Assembly (NCBI RefSeq): GCF_046569695.1
Contig: NZ_JBKHUI010000008.1
Span: 62,001-126,000, forward strand
Length of the DNA stretch: 64,000 bases
Origin: Kluyvera sp046569695
Lineage (GTDB): Bacteria > Pseudomonadota > Gammaproteobacteria > Enterobacterales > Enterobacteriaceae
Reading direction: 5' to 3'
The number at the start of each line of letters is the position of its first letter. Within the stretch, counting starts at the first letter, position 1. The translations under genes were made by a program, and so were the position numbers. The notes below the pieces were generated by a model, which made no database searches, was not told where the DNA came from, and saw only the letters and a program-made list of their open reading frames with translations. Positions 49,334 through 57,811 of the stretch are shown here, piece after piece.

Positions 49334-50581
49334 ATGAACACGTTACTGTTTGCGCTTATTGGCGCGCTTCGTAGCCACCGCTGGCTTCGTTTCCTTGGGT
49401 TTGCCTATATCTTGTCATCGTTGGGCAATGGGCTTACTCAGGTCATTATTTTCGGTCAGCTTTTACACTGGCATGCTTCTCCTGCGACACTGACCATTGT
49501 GTATATGTTGTCGATGCTACCCAGCTTTATGGGCAGCATCTGGGGCGAGATACTCTGCAAGAAAACGTCACCACTGCGGATCCTGATTTTTACCGAGATA
49601 TCTGGTCTGTTTGCGCTTGTTTTTCCCATATATGGCTTGCTGCATCATAATGTACCGGCGCTGCTGGTCGTGCAGTGCATAGAGGCTCTGCTCAGCGGCA
49701 TAAGTTACCCGGCGCTGACGTTGCTGTTCAAACGCGGATTGCGCCATGATGAACTCCCGGCTGCAACGGCCATGGAAACCATCATTTTTGCTTCACAGGT
49801 GTTGTTGGGGACTGGCCTCGGTGTTTTGCTTTTTGGTCTGATTCCTCCGCTGCATCTGCTTGCCATTGATGCGCTCAGTTTTACGGCTTCTGCGATTCTA
49901 CTTATGATGTCTGCCGCTTTTTTTTGCGGTGAAGCACACCGGTCAACAGAGACTACGCCGGTCAGACGGGAATCCCTCTGGCGTGCCATATCACCCTTGC
50001 AGAAAAGAAGCATTATGCTGTTACCCGCGCTTGCCGCGGTGGGGTCACCCGCAATGGCGCTTTTACCTGCACTGGCACAAGAAATACGGCCTGAAGATTC
50101 TGCCGGGCTGGCCTTGCCGCTGCTTTTTGCACGAAGTCTTGGTCAGCTCTGCGGGCCGCTGATGCTTGATGCCAGTAAATTGCAGCAGTATGCCGTTAAT
50201 AATAGGTTGTTGCTGGCCTGTCTGAGTTTATTTATTGGAAGCTATTTTTTATTACCACTATCCGCCGGGTATCGATACATCGGACTGGTTCTTATCTTCA
50301 GTGCACATATGGCATCGAATATTGTATTTGCTTTGGGTACGTTTGGTATTTTGAGGAACTTCCCACAAACCCAGGTTGCAAAAGCCAGTGCGATGTCATG
50401 GCGTGTGCAGGTGCTGACCGCCACTATTTTCACCGGTATAACCAGTGCAATGGCGCAATACTTTGGCGCATTTTACGCACTTTATTGTATGTCTCTGTTC
50501 AGTCTGGTAGCTGTCGGCGTTTTGCTCTGGTTGAACAGGACGAGAGCACTAAATAAAGTGAACCTACGCCTTCGAGAGTAG
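49334..50581 (+). CDS. MFS transporter of unknown substrate
   Basis: A 415-residue protein with 12 predicted hydrophobic segments, with the MFS_3-like (enterobactin exporter/macrolide efflux) layout: N-terminal YILSSLGNGLTQVIIFGQLL, IEALLSGISYPALTLLFKRG, and a central loop near 200. Codon use is more AT-rich than most neighbours, and it is flanked by long gene-free stretches sharing a related 26-base sequence, which suggests acquisition. Substrate unknown. Confidence 0.82.
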   Translation: MNTLLFALIGALRSHRWLRFLGFAYILSSLGNGLTQVIIFGQLLHWHASPATLTIVYMLSMLPSFMGSIWGEILCKKTSPLRILIFTEISGLFALVFPIYGLLHHNVPALLVVQCIEALLSGISYPALTLLFKRGLRHDELPAATAMETIIFASQVLLGTGLGVLLFGLIPPLHLLAIDALSFTASAILLMMSAAFFCGEAHRSTETTPVRRESLWRAISPLQKRSIMLLPALAAVGSPAMALLPALAQEIRPEDSAGLALPLLFARSLGQLCGPLMLDASKLQQYAVNNRLLLACLSLFIGSYFLLPLSAGYRYIGLVLIFSAHMASNIVFALGTFGILRNFPQTQVAKASAMSWRVQVLTATIFTGITSAMAQYFGAFYALYCMSLFSLVAVGVLLWLNRTRALNKVNLRLRE

Positions 50582-51081
50582 AGGAAAGCTTTTATCTCCC
50601 TAAGCATTCATGAGGTATGCCAAATCAGATTACGCACGCCTAAAAGCGATGAGGTTAGATAACCTGATTGGCAAAGTTGCTATGGGGGCGGCTGCTGATA
50701 TTGCGGAGCGTAGCTAATATCATAAACTTGTCTGCTGACCATTGGTTGGCAGATTTGTTATCACCAAAGGTCCGCATCTGGCACGCAGCGGACATCGCTA
50801 ACTGAGCTGAAGGTCCGCTGTGAGCAAGAAGCGTACGTACAGAAAATCACTACACCCATTGTCGGTATCCCACTCACTGTTCCAATTCAGCCATCGCCAA
50901 TTCGGCAACTTTTATGGTTGTTGAAGCAGCATCGTTACTTGAGAGGGGCCAGGCGGTTGAAAGGCCACACCATGCAATTAATCAAAGTGGGAAACAGGCA
51001 TGCATTCAGGCATTTTAACCCTAGGTAATGCGCTTTCCGGCATGCTGTTTTCTAGTAAGCCTGCTCAAGAGCATCCTCCCA
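50582..51081. other. Gene-free region after MFS gene
   Basis: About 500 bases with no supported gene. It contains GCGGACA (50788) and the 26-base sequence at 50800-50825 that match those before the MFS gene in the same order and spacing. It looks like degenerate repeat or remnant DNA. Confidence 0.5.
50800..50825 (+). repeat. 26-bp direct repeat, right copy
   Basis: Partner of 49142-49167. It may be a remnant of an intergenic repeat family or a junction of an inserted segment. Confidence 0.6.
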
Positions 51082-51576
51082 TCACTTCCCCCCATTAACC
51101 CCTAGCGCCGCAACAATCGCCGCCTCCATTTTCTCAGGCTTAGTAAACGGCGCAAAACGCTTCAGCGGCGTGCCGTCGCGTCCGATCAGAAACTTAGTAA
51201 AGTTCCACTTGATTCGTCCACCCAGCACGCCGGGGAGCTCGTCTTTCAGGTAATGGAACACCGGGTGCGCCGTACCCCCATTGACGTTGATTTTCTCGAA
51301 CATCGGGAAGCTCACGCCGTAGTTGATGTGACAGGTCTGCGCGATGTCGTCGGCGCTGCCGGGTTCCTGTTTGCCAAACTGGTTGCAGGGGAAGCCCAGT
51401 ATCACCAGACCCTGCGCGGCGTACTTTTTGTAGAGCGCTTCAAGGCCGGCGTATTGCGGTGTGAAGCCACAATGGCTGGCGGTGTTCACTACCAGAACCA
51501 CTTTGCCTGCATACTCTGCCATAGCGATAGGTTGACCCTGCAGGCTGGTGGCGGAGAGTTGATAAAAGGATGTCAT
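51082..51576 (-). CDS. Glutathione peroxidase family protein
   Basis: A 164-residue thiol peroxidase of the GPx family. It has peroxidatic Cys in NTASHCGFTPQY, Gln in ILGFPCNQFGKQEPG and Trp in IKWNFTKFLIG, the catalytic tetrad elements. The Cys in GFPCNQ fits bacterial non-seleno GPx such as BtuE. It is probably cytoplasmic or periplasmic peroxide defence; no signal peptide is visible. Confidence 0.93.
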   Translation of the reverse strand: MTSFYQLSATSLQGQPIAMAEYAGKVVLVVNTASHCGFTPQYAGLEALYKKYAAQGLVILGFPCNQFGKQEPGSADDIAQTCHINYGVSFPMFEKINVNGGTAHPVFHYLKDELPGVLGGRIKWNFTKFLIGRDGTPLKRFAPFTKPEKMEAAIVAALGVNGGK

Positions 51577-51657
51577 GACGGGATCCTTAGCGCTGAGCGA
51601 GTGGGGGAGCGTGTCGTCCAGGGCTCAACGCATAAATTGTTGAGCCCTGGAGATTAT

Positions 51658-53070
51658 TTAACGTACCACGCTGACATTTTCCAGTTTTACCGGGCTTTCC
51701 GGCCGGTCGCCTACTTGTTGAGTCAAGGGAACGAACAGGTTGAGGTCCTGCAGCCAGGCGAGCTTTTCAGCGCTGCTCTTTTGGTTGTCTCTGGAGGAAT
51801 GACACGCGACGAGCAGATATTTACCGCTAAATTCAGGGGCAATGCTGTTCGCCTCTCCCCCTGTCGTGACGTCACAGCGCAATGATGAGGCAGTGACTTT
51901 CTTATCGGCATCAATATCATCCCACTGCGCCTCGTAATGTTGACCCGCCGCTAACGGGAAGTGTAGATCCGTTTGCAGCGAGTTAAGCACTGAGGCGCCG
52001 GTGCTGATAGACATCGTGAATTTCAGCTGCAGCTGATTGGCCAGCGTTAAGCGTTGCACCGTCCAGATGCCATAATCCTCAAGCTTGCGGAGATATCCAT
52101 CCGGCTGCGCATCCAGCTGGACCTTAATCTTGCCGAGGTCGCTGCTCTGGGTATAGCGAATCTGTTTAAAGCGCGGAAGCGCCCAGGGTTTAATCAACGA
52201 CTGTACCTGGCGCTCGATATTTGCCGAAAGCGGATATTTGTTCAGCCACTGCGGATTATTATTGGTCAGATCCGGCATGGTCGGCCCCATCAATGTGGAA
52301 GGCTTCTTGTTGGTGGCGGGAACAAAGAGCCCTTCGGCGGTAAACGTTTTTCCTGCCGGTAGTTTGCAGAGCTGCTCGAAGCGCTGCGTCATTTGGGCAT
52401 CAATAGGGAAGCTGCTCTTACGGCGAAGGATATCCGCAGTAATAAGCGAGTCGGTTACGCGGCCTTCGCTGTCGAAATTCATGGCCGCAGCGGCTGCGCC
52501 CTGATGGGTTTCACAGTTATAGAGGTAGCGTTCAACTTTTAATACCAGCGGCGCGTCATAAGGCGGTTCCCAGGTAATATCGGCAAGGTCATAGCCCATG
52601 TTTACCGATAAGATGTCGTCGGTGCGCTTAATGCTATTCACATCAACAAGTGCGGTTATACCGCTGTCTGACGTCGCGGATAATTTTTCCCACCGCGCTG
52701 CTTTTACCGGTAGCTGGCAAACCGTGCGAATATCCTCGGCCTTCATCTGCGGGTCGTCCTGCGCCGGCGCATAATGAAGATAGCTATTGCCGTAGAAGCG
52801 CGCCTTCGTTAATCCTTCTTTATTCAGTAGATCCTTATACAGAAGCTGTGACTTACCCTGTTGGCAATCAACGGAGCGCCATTGCTGAGCGGTGTTGCCA
52901 TTATCGAAGGTTAACGACACCATAAAATTCACCCGATCGTTAATTCTGGTTATAGACAGGGGATTGGTGCTGCTGCTGACCAGTACGGGATTATCAGCGG
53001 CCTGAACGTAAGACAAGGGGATAAACGTCAGAAAGACAAGAGGGTGAATAAAGGGGTGTACGCGAGACAT
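51658..53070 (-). CDS. Secreted protein of unknown function with two related repeats
   Basis: A 470-residue protein with signal peptide ending SYVQA. The mature N-terminal half has two segments of similar plan, each ending in a Cys-Leu-Pro pattern (DIRTVCQLP near 120 and FEQLCKLP near 245) with an earlier Cys (SVDCQQ, LYNCET). They resemble surface-adhesin-E-like domains. The C-terminal half (about 270-470) is beta-rich with CDVTT and VACHSS. It stands alone. I do not recognise a function. Confidence 0.75.
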   Translation of the reverse strand: MSRVHPFIHPLVFLTFIPLSYVQAADNPVLVSSSTNPLSITRINDRVNFMVSLTFDNGNTAQQWRSVDCQQGKSQLLYKDLLNKEGLTKARFYGNSYLHYAPAQDDPQMKAEDIRTVCQLPVKAARWEKLSATSDSGITALVDVNSIKRTDDILSVNMGYDLADITWEPPYDAPLVLKVERYLYNCETHQGAAAAAMNFDSEGRVTDSLITADILRRKSSFPIDAQMTQRFEQLCKLPAGKTFTAEGLFVPATNKKPSTLMGPTMPDLTNNNPQWLNKYPLSANIERQVQSLIKPWALPRFKQIRYTQSSDLGKIKVQLDAQPDGYLRKLEDYGIWTVQRLTLANQLQLKFTMSISTGASVLNSLQTDLHFPLAAGQHYEAQWDDIDADKKVTASSLRCDVTTGGEANSIAPEFSGKYLLVACHSSRDNQKSSAEKLAWLQDLNLFVPLTQQVGDRPESPVKLENVSVVR

Positions 53071-53320
53071 ACATGTTCCTTCACATATTAATTGAGAAAT
53101 AAAGATATCGGCATCAAAGGAAAAATGATTAGTTCGATTGGGTAGTTACCTTAGAGAAAAACAGCCATCAGGTAAATCGTAAGAGGCGGTATTTAAATTA
53201 ACCGAAGCACTAACGGGAACATCACTGACTCGCCGTGTGCCAGGCTGACAATGTTGATTATCTGACACGACGTCACATAAGTGCAGCGCTCAATGGACAC
53301 GCAAAAATGGGGAGAACTCA

Positions 53321-54112
53321 ATGATCACATTATGCAAAACCTGCGGCACATCCTATAAAACGACCGGTTCCCATCCTGCGCACTGTTTAATCTGTGAAGA
53401 TGAACGTCAGTATATACCTGCTGAAGGGCAGCAATGGGTCGATTTCGACGCCCATTGCGCTTCGCACACTACCACGTGGAAACAGCATGATAGTGCACTT
53501 TTTAGCATTCGCACCGTTCCTGATTTTGCGATCGGTCAGCGCGCATTTCTGCTGCGCACCCCGCAAGGCAATATTCTGTGGGACTGTATTGCCACACTGG
53601 ACGATGCCACGAAAACGCTGATTGCATCGCTCGGCGGGCTTAAGGCTATTGCGATATCACATCCCCATTACTACACCGCCATGCAGGATTGGGCCGCCGA
53701 GTTTAACGCGCCGATATACCTTCATGCCAACGATCGTCAATGGGTGATGCGCGACAGCCCCTGGATTCATTTCTGGGAAGGCGACACGCTGGAACTGACT
53801 CAGGACGTCGCGGTTATCCGTCTCGGTGGGCACTTTGCCGGCGGCTGCGTGCTGCACTGGGCGCGGGATGAGGGCATCGTGCTTTCCGGCGATATCGTTC
53901 AGGTTACCGCCGGGGCGCGAGCCGTCTCATTTATGTGGAGCTACCCTAACTTACTGCCGCTGCCCGCTGCCACGGTTAGCGATATTACCCAACGTCTGGC
54001 GACGGTTAAATTTAAGAAACTCTATGGCGCGTTTGCGGGCAAAGATATTACGCACAATGCCGATGAGATCGTGCGCCGCTCGGGGGATAAGTATGTCTCC
54101 TGCCTGAAATAG
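53321..54112 (+). CDS. Metallo-beta-lactamase-fold protein with N-terminal zinc ribbon
   Basis: A 263-residue protein. An N-terminal four-Cys zinc site is visible (Cys5, Cys8, Cys22, Cys25: CKTCG and CLIC), followed by a metallo-beta-lactamase-like domain. The usual HxHxDH is altered to SHPHYYTAMQDW, and GGHFAGG and LSGDIVQ supply the later His and Asp. It is therefore a hydrolase-fold protein with a non-standard metal site. Its 3-prime end forms a hairpin with the convergent AraC gene. Confidence 0.82.
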   Translation: MITLCKTCGTSYKTTGSHPAHCLICEDERQYIPAEGQQWVDFDAHCASHTTTWKQHDSALFSIRTVPDFAIGQRAFLLRTPQGNILWDCIATLDDATKTLIASLGGLKAIAISHPHYYTAMQDWAAEFNAPIYLHANDRQWVMRDSPWIHFWEGDTLELTQDVAVIRLGGHFAGGCVLHWARDEGIVLSGDIVQVTAGARAVSFMWSYPNLLPLPAATVSDITQRLATVKFKKLYGAFAGKDITHNADEIVRRSGDKYVSCLK

Positions 54113-54131
54113 CGGTGACTACCGCTCAGGC
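54102..54131. terminator. Bidirectional hairpin containing both stop codons
   Basis: GCCTGA (54102-54107) pairs with TCAGGC (54126-54131), and the inner AGCGGT pairs with ACCGCT. The TAG of the metallo-beta-lactamase-fold gene and of the convergent AraC gene both lie inside. Confidence 0.6.
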
Positions 54132-54982
54132 AATTCAGAATCGCCAGCATAGTGCTTGCGGTATTGCAAAGGCGACTGGCCCAACATTTTTTTAAAGCAG
54201 GTAATGAAGTAGGTCATTTCGGTGAAGCCTACCTGCTGGGCTATCTCCGTCACGCTGAGCGACGAGTAGCGCAATAAATCGCAGCTTTTTTTAATCCGCC
54301 GGGTCAGGATGTACTCCTGAATGCCGCCGCCGGTTTGCTGACGGAAAATGCGGGAGGTATAGCTGCGGGAAAAGCCGATATCGGCGGCCAGTTCCTCCAG
54401 CGAAAATTTGTGTTGATAGTGTTCTTCCACCCACTGCATGATGCGCGCGGCCACGGTCTGCTGCTGGTGGACGTCACTTTGCGGCTGGGTTGGAAGAAAA
54501 TCCAGCAGCTGCATGACCAGAAAGGCAACATCGCTGGCGGAGCGGTGCCCCTGTTTTTCCTGCGACTCGAAGCGGTCGAGGATATAGGCAATATGGCCCG
54601 CATGCTCGCTGAGATCGTGGATCTGCGCGGGCGCACGAGTGCTGGAGAGCGCGGCAAACTGCGTCTGGTGGCGGGGAAACATCTGCAGGGCGCTGAACAC
54701 GGCATTGTGTTCAATGTGCATGGCGGTGCGAAACGTGGGGTTGTTCTGTGCCGCCTCCACCTGAACCTTATGCAGGCGAAAGGGGGGAAAGATAAAAAAT
54801 CGCCCTGGCCTTGCCGTGTAGTGCTGCTTGTCCACCACGACAATGCCATACCCTTCGGAGATATATAAAAACTCCACGCACTGATGCCAGTGGTAGTAGT
54901 GGGCGCTTGCTTGTTTTGGTCGCTGAAAAGAGACCACATCATTGCCCAGTGCGATACGTTCGAGTCGTTGCGGATCGTTCAT
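54119..54982 (-). CDS. AraC-family regulator
   Basis: A 287-residue regulator with an N-terminal cupin sensor (about 20-120: HYYHWHQCVEFLYISEGYG and RPGRFFIFPP) and a C-terminal AraC domain (about 185-280: FSLEELAADIGFSRSYTSRI and AQQVGFTEMTYFITCFKKML). It is divergent from the oligosaccharide transporter/GH88 pair and probably induces it in response to a uronide sugar. Confidence 0.9.
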   Translation of the reverse strand: MNDPQRLERIALGNDVVSFQRPKQASAHYYHWHQCVEFLYISEGYGIVVVDKQHYTARPGRFFIFPPFRLHKVQVEAAQNNPTFRTAMHIEHNAVFSALQMFPRHQTQFAALSSTRAPAQIHDLSEHAGHIAYILDRFESQEKQGHRSASDVAFLVMQLLDFLPTQPQSDVHQQQTVAARIMQWVEEHYQHKFSLEELAADIGFSRSYTSRIFRQQTGGGIQEYILTRRIKKSCDLLRYSSLSVTEIAQQVGFTEMTYFITCFKKMLGQSPLQYRKHYAGDSELPER

Positions 54983-55196
54983 TGTTCACCATGACAACAG
55001 AATTAAGCTTTACTGTTACGATTTGCAAATATTGCTGAATATCAGCCCATGAATCTAATCAAACTTAAAAATTGAAATAATTTTGTGAACAGGCTCACGC
55101 TGTTGCCGCCAATAAATTGGCTACTCTCCGCTCGTCAGCATCCGGATTCTGTCATCAGATTTACCCTATAAACACTCTTTAAAACGGCAGGACATT

Positions 55197-55271
55197 ATGA
55201 TTACCTCAGAATCTCTTATGTTTGTTAATGATAACGATGAATATCGAAATTATGCTGGAGCCGTATCATGA
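55197..55271 (+). CDS. Putative 24-residue small protein coupled to transporter gene
   Basis: ATG at 55197 opens a 24-codon frame whose TGA overlaps the ATG of the transporter (ATGA at 55268-55271). AGGA lies 5 bases before its start. The product would be MITSESLMFVNDNDEYRNYA followed by four residues; it is acidic with no membrane helix. The coupling suggests either a real small protein or a leader that controls transporter translation. There is no known homologue to my knowledge. Confidence 0.5.
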   Translation: MITSESLMFVNDNDEYRNYAGAVS

Positions 55272-56545
55272 ACGCGATTTCACCGATGCGCTTAGCGCAG
55301 TGCAAAATGAGCGGTTTTATCTTTCTTTACTTCTTTACCTGGTCATCCAGTTTTGGCTTATATGCGCTGTGGCTCAGCCAAAAGGTTGGGCTGGATAGCG
55401 TGACCATTGGTAGCGTATTTGCGATTAATGGTGTATTTGCCGTAGTCATGAAACCGGTATATGGCTATATCATGGATAAAATAGGCATGAGCAAATGGCT
55501 GCTCTATTTTGTCTGCGCTACCTCAGCATTGATGGCACCGTTTTTTGTTTTTATTTACCAGCCGCTGCTGCTGAGCTATACGCTGGTGGGCATTATTATT
55601 GGCGCCTTCTATTTAAGCCTGGGCTGGTATGCGGGGGTGGCGGCGGCTGAATCCTATGCGGACCGTTTTAGCCGTCTCTACGGTCTGGAATTTGGCCGTA
55701 TACGCATGTGGGGTTCGCTCGGTTGGGCGCTGGCGGCCTCGATGTCTGGGGTGCTGTTTAACTATACCCCGGCGGCCAACTTTATCCTTAGCAGCAGTAC
55801 GTCGCTGTTGATGCTGGCGGTATTGCTGAGCCTGAAGATCGGCGACGAACAGTTGCGTAACAATGCGGTTATCTCGGAAAACAAAATAGTATTTGCTGAC
55901 GTTATCGCGCTGATGCAAAACCGCAAGTTCTGGATGTTCAGCCTGTACGTTGCGGGCGTTGCGTGGATGATGTTTGTGGCTGAGCAGCAGTTCCCACGCT
56001 ATTTCGTCTCCTTCTTTGCCACTAAAGAGCAGGGCAACGCCTGGTATGGCTATCTGGGCACGCTGCAGGCGGGCATTGAATTTCTGATGATGATGTTTAT
56101 TCCGGCGCTGGTGAACTATTACGGGGCAAAGAAAGGCTTATTGCTGTGTGGCTGTGTCGTCGGGGTACGTTTAATCCTCTCGGGATTAACGGTCGACCCG
56201 CTGATGATTTCCATTATTAAGCCTTTCTACGGTGTGGAAATTGCGCTGCTGTTAATTTCCGTCTTTAAATATATTGCTGAACATTTCCATAAACGTGTCA
56301 ACGCGACGATGTATTTATTAGGTTATCAGGCAATGGTTTATGTCGGTTCAGTGGTCGTCGCGCCACCGGCGGGATATTTATACGATAAAATTGGTTTTTC
56401 GCATACTTTCTTAATGATGGGATGCTGCGCGCTATTATTTACCCTCATCTCCTCTTTCACCTTATCCAGCAGCCATGCCGGAAAAAAAACGTCTACCGTG
56501 CGTACTGATGTACTGCATCCTCAAACGGTTAAACCCTCGAAATAG
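55268..56545 (+). CDS. Oligosaccharide:H+ symporter-type MFS transporter
   Basis: A 425-residue inner-membrane protein of the LacY-like oligosaccharide:H+ symporter branch: FFTWSSSFGLYALWLSQKVG at helix 1, YGYIMDKIG, and GLEFGRIRMWGSLGWALAAS, which resembles the conserved region of LacY/RafB. GGAG lies 7 bases upstream. The next gene encodes a GH88-type hydrolase, so the substrate is probably an unsaturated uronic-acid disaccharide (inference). Confidence 0.88.
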   Translation: MNAISPMRLAQCKMSGFIFLYFFTWSSSFGLYALWLSQKVGLDSVTIGSVFAINGVFAVVMKPVYGYIMDKIGMSKWLLYFVCATSALMAPFFVFIYQPLLLSYTLVGIIIGAFYLSLGWYAGVAAAESYADRFSRLYGLEFGRIRMWGSLGWALAASMSGVLFNYTPAANFILSSSTSLLMLAVLLSLKIGDEQLRNNAVISENKIVFADVIALMQNRKFWMFSLYVAGVAWMMFVAEQQFPRYFVSFFATKEQGNAWYGYLGTLQAGIEFLMMMFIPALVNYYGAKKGLLLCGCVVGVRLILSGLTVDPLMISIIKPFYGVEIALLLISVFKYIAEHFHKRVNATMYLLGYQAMVYVGSVVVAPPAGYLYDKIGFSHTFLMMGCCALLFTLISSFTLSSSHAGKKTSTVRTDVLHPQTVKPSK

Positions 56546-56562
56546 TAATAACAGGATAAATT

Positions 56563-57765
56563 ATGACTGGTAATAAAACGGCGCATGTCGTTACCGAACC
56601 CCTGCGCCCGTTAAACGGCTCGCCTGTCGATCGTCAGGCATTAAAAACCACTATCGACAAGGCGCTGCAGCCTATTACGTCGCGCATTGACCGAACGCTG
56701 TTTGCGCTGGGCGATAAATTCCCGAATGAGGCGTGCGAGGGCGGGAAATGGCAGCCAGCGGAAAACAATCAGTGGACTAACAGTTTCTGGACCGGTCAAC
56801 TCTGGCTGCTTTGGGAAATGACCGGCAATCATAAATATCGTCAGGCCGCCGAACGGTTCATTATCTCTTTTGCCGACAGGCTGGCCCGGCAGGTGGAGAC
56901 CCAGACACATGATCTCGGCTTTCTCTATACCCTGTCCTGCGTCAATGCCTGGCGGCTGACGGGGAACTCCCGAGCACGGGATATTGCGCTGCACGCCGCG
57001 GAGATGATGATGCAGCGCTACAGCCCAACGGCGGGGATTATCCAGGCATGGGGTGACCTGACCGACCCTGAGCAGCAGGGGAGGATGATTATCGACTGCA
57101 ATATGAACCTGCCGCTGCTTTACTGGGCCAGTGAACAGACGGGGAATCCGGCGTTTGCGCAGGCCGCGTTATCCCATGCCACCCAGGCGGCAAACTATAT
57201 TGTCCGGCCCGATGCTTCCACCTATCACACCTACTATATGGACGTGACGACCGGTGAGGCGCGCTATGGTAATACGCATCAGGGACACAGCGACAGTTCC
57301 TGCTGGGCGCGCGGTCAGGCGTGGGGGATTTATGGGTTTATGCTCAGTTACCTCTATACCGGCAATGCCGATTTTGTCAGCCTGACTCGCAGCCTGAGCC
57401 ACTACTTCATCAACCGTTTGCCGGAGGACGGGGTCTGCCACTGGGATCTCGCCTTAGCCAACACGGATGCGGTACGCGACAGTTCGGCAGCGGCTATTGC
57501 AGCCTGTGGCCTGCTGGAGCTGGCGAAAGCGCTGCCGGCGACCGATACGGATCGAATGCAGTATGAAGAGGTGGCCCTGCGCATTGTGGAGTCGTTGACC
57601 GAACGCTATCTCTCCCGCGATCCCTCGGCATGCGAGGGGCTGCTGATGCACTCGGTCTATCATATGCCGGCCGGAAAGGGGGTTGATGAGTGCTGCTCCT
57701 GGGGGGACTACTTCTATCTTGAAGCGCTGATTCGCGTGCGCCAATGCTGGAAGCCGTACTGGTAA
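56563..57765 (+). CDS. Glycoside hydrolase family 88 (unsaturated glucuronyl hydrolase)
   Basis: A 400-residue cytoplasmic enzyme that removes the delta-4,5-unsaturated uronic acid from oligosaccharides produced by polysaccharide lyases. It has an alpha/alpha-barrel with NQWTNSFWTGQLWLLWEMTG and THDLGFLY, which carry the first conserved catalytic-region Asp, then MIIDCNMNLPLLYWASEQTG with the second Asp, and QGHSDSSCWARGQAWGIYGF and DECCSWGDYFYLEAL. It is 17 bases after the transporter, forming a two-gene catabolic operon. No lyase is nearby. The likely substrate is a glycosaminoglycan-derived disaccharide. Confidence 0.9.
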   Translation: MTGNKTAHVVTEPLRPLNGSPVDRQALKTTIDKALQPITSRIDRTLFALGDKFPNEACEGGKWQPAENNQWTNSFWTGQLWLLWEMTGNHKYRQAAERFIISFADRLARQVETQTHDLGFLYTLSCVNAWRLTGNSRARDIALHAAEMMMQRYSPTAGIIQAWGDLTDPEQQGRMIIDCNMNLPLLYWASEQTGNPAFAQAALSHATQAANYIVRPDASTYHTYYMDVTTGEARYGNTHQGHSDSSCWARGQAWGIYGFMLSYLYTGNADFVSLTRSLSHYFINRLPEDGVCHWDLALANTDAVRDSSAAAIAACGLLELAKALPATDTDRMQYEEVALRIVESLTERYLSRDPSACEGLLMHSVYHMPAGKGVDECCSWGDYFYLEALIRVRQCWKPYW

Positions 57766-57771
57766 GTCGGT

Positions 57772-57798
57772 GCGGGGCAACGGTAAAGGTTGCCCCGC
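57772..57798. terminator. Strong hairpin between convergent GH88 and MFS genes
   Basis: GCGGGGCAAC-GGTAAAG-GTTGCCCCGC, a perfect 10-base stem with no clear T run on either strand. It probably shields both 3-prime ends. Confidence 0.6.
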
Positions 57799-57811
57799 GT
57801 CATGGAGAGAG

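Noticed and set aside
49162..49374. 70-codon frame before and overlapping the MFS gene
   Set aside because: There is no good ribosome-binding site and no recognisable feature, and it overlaps the MFS start in another frame.
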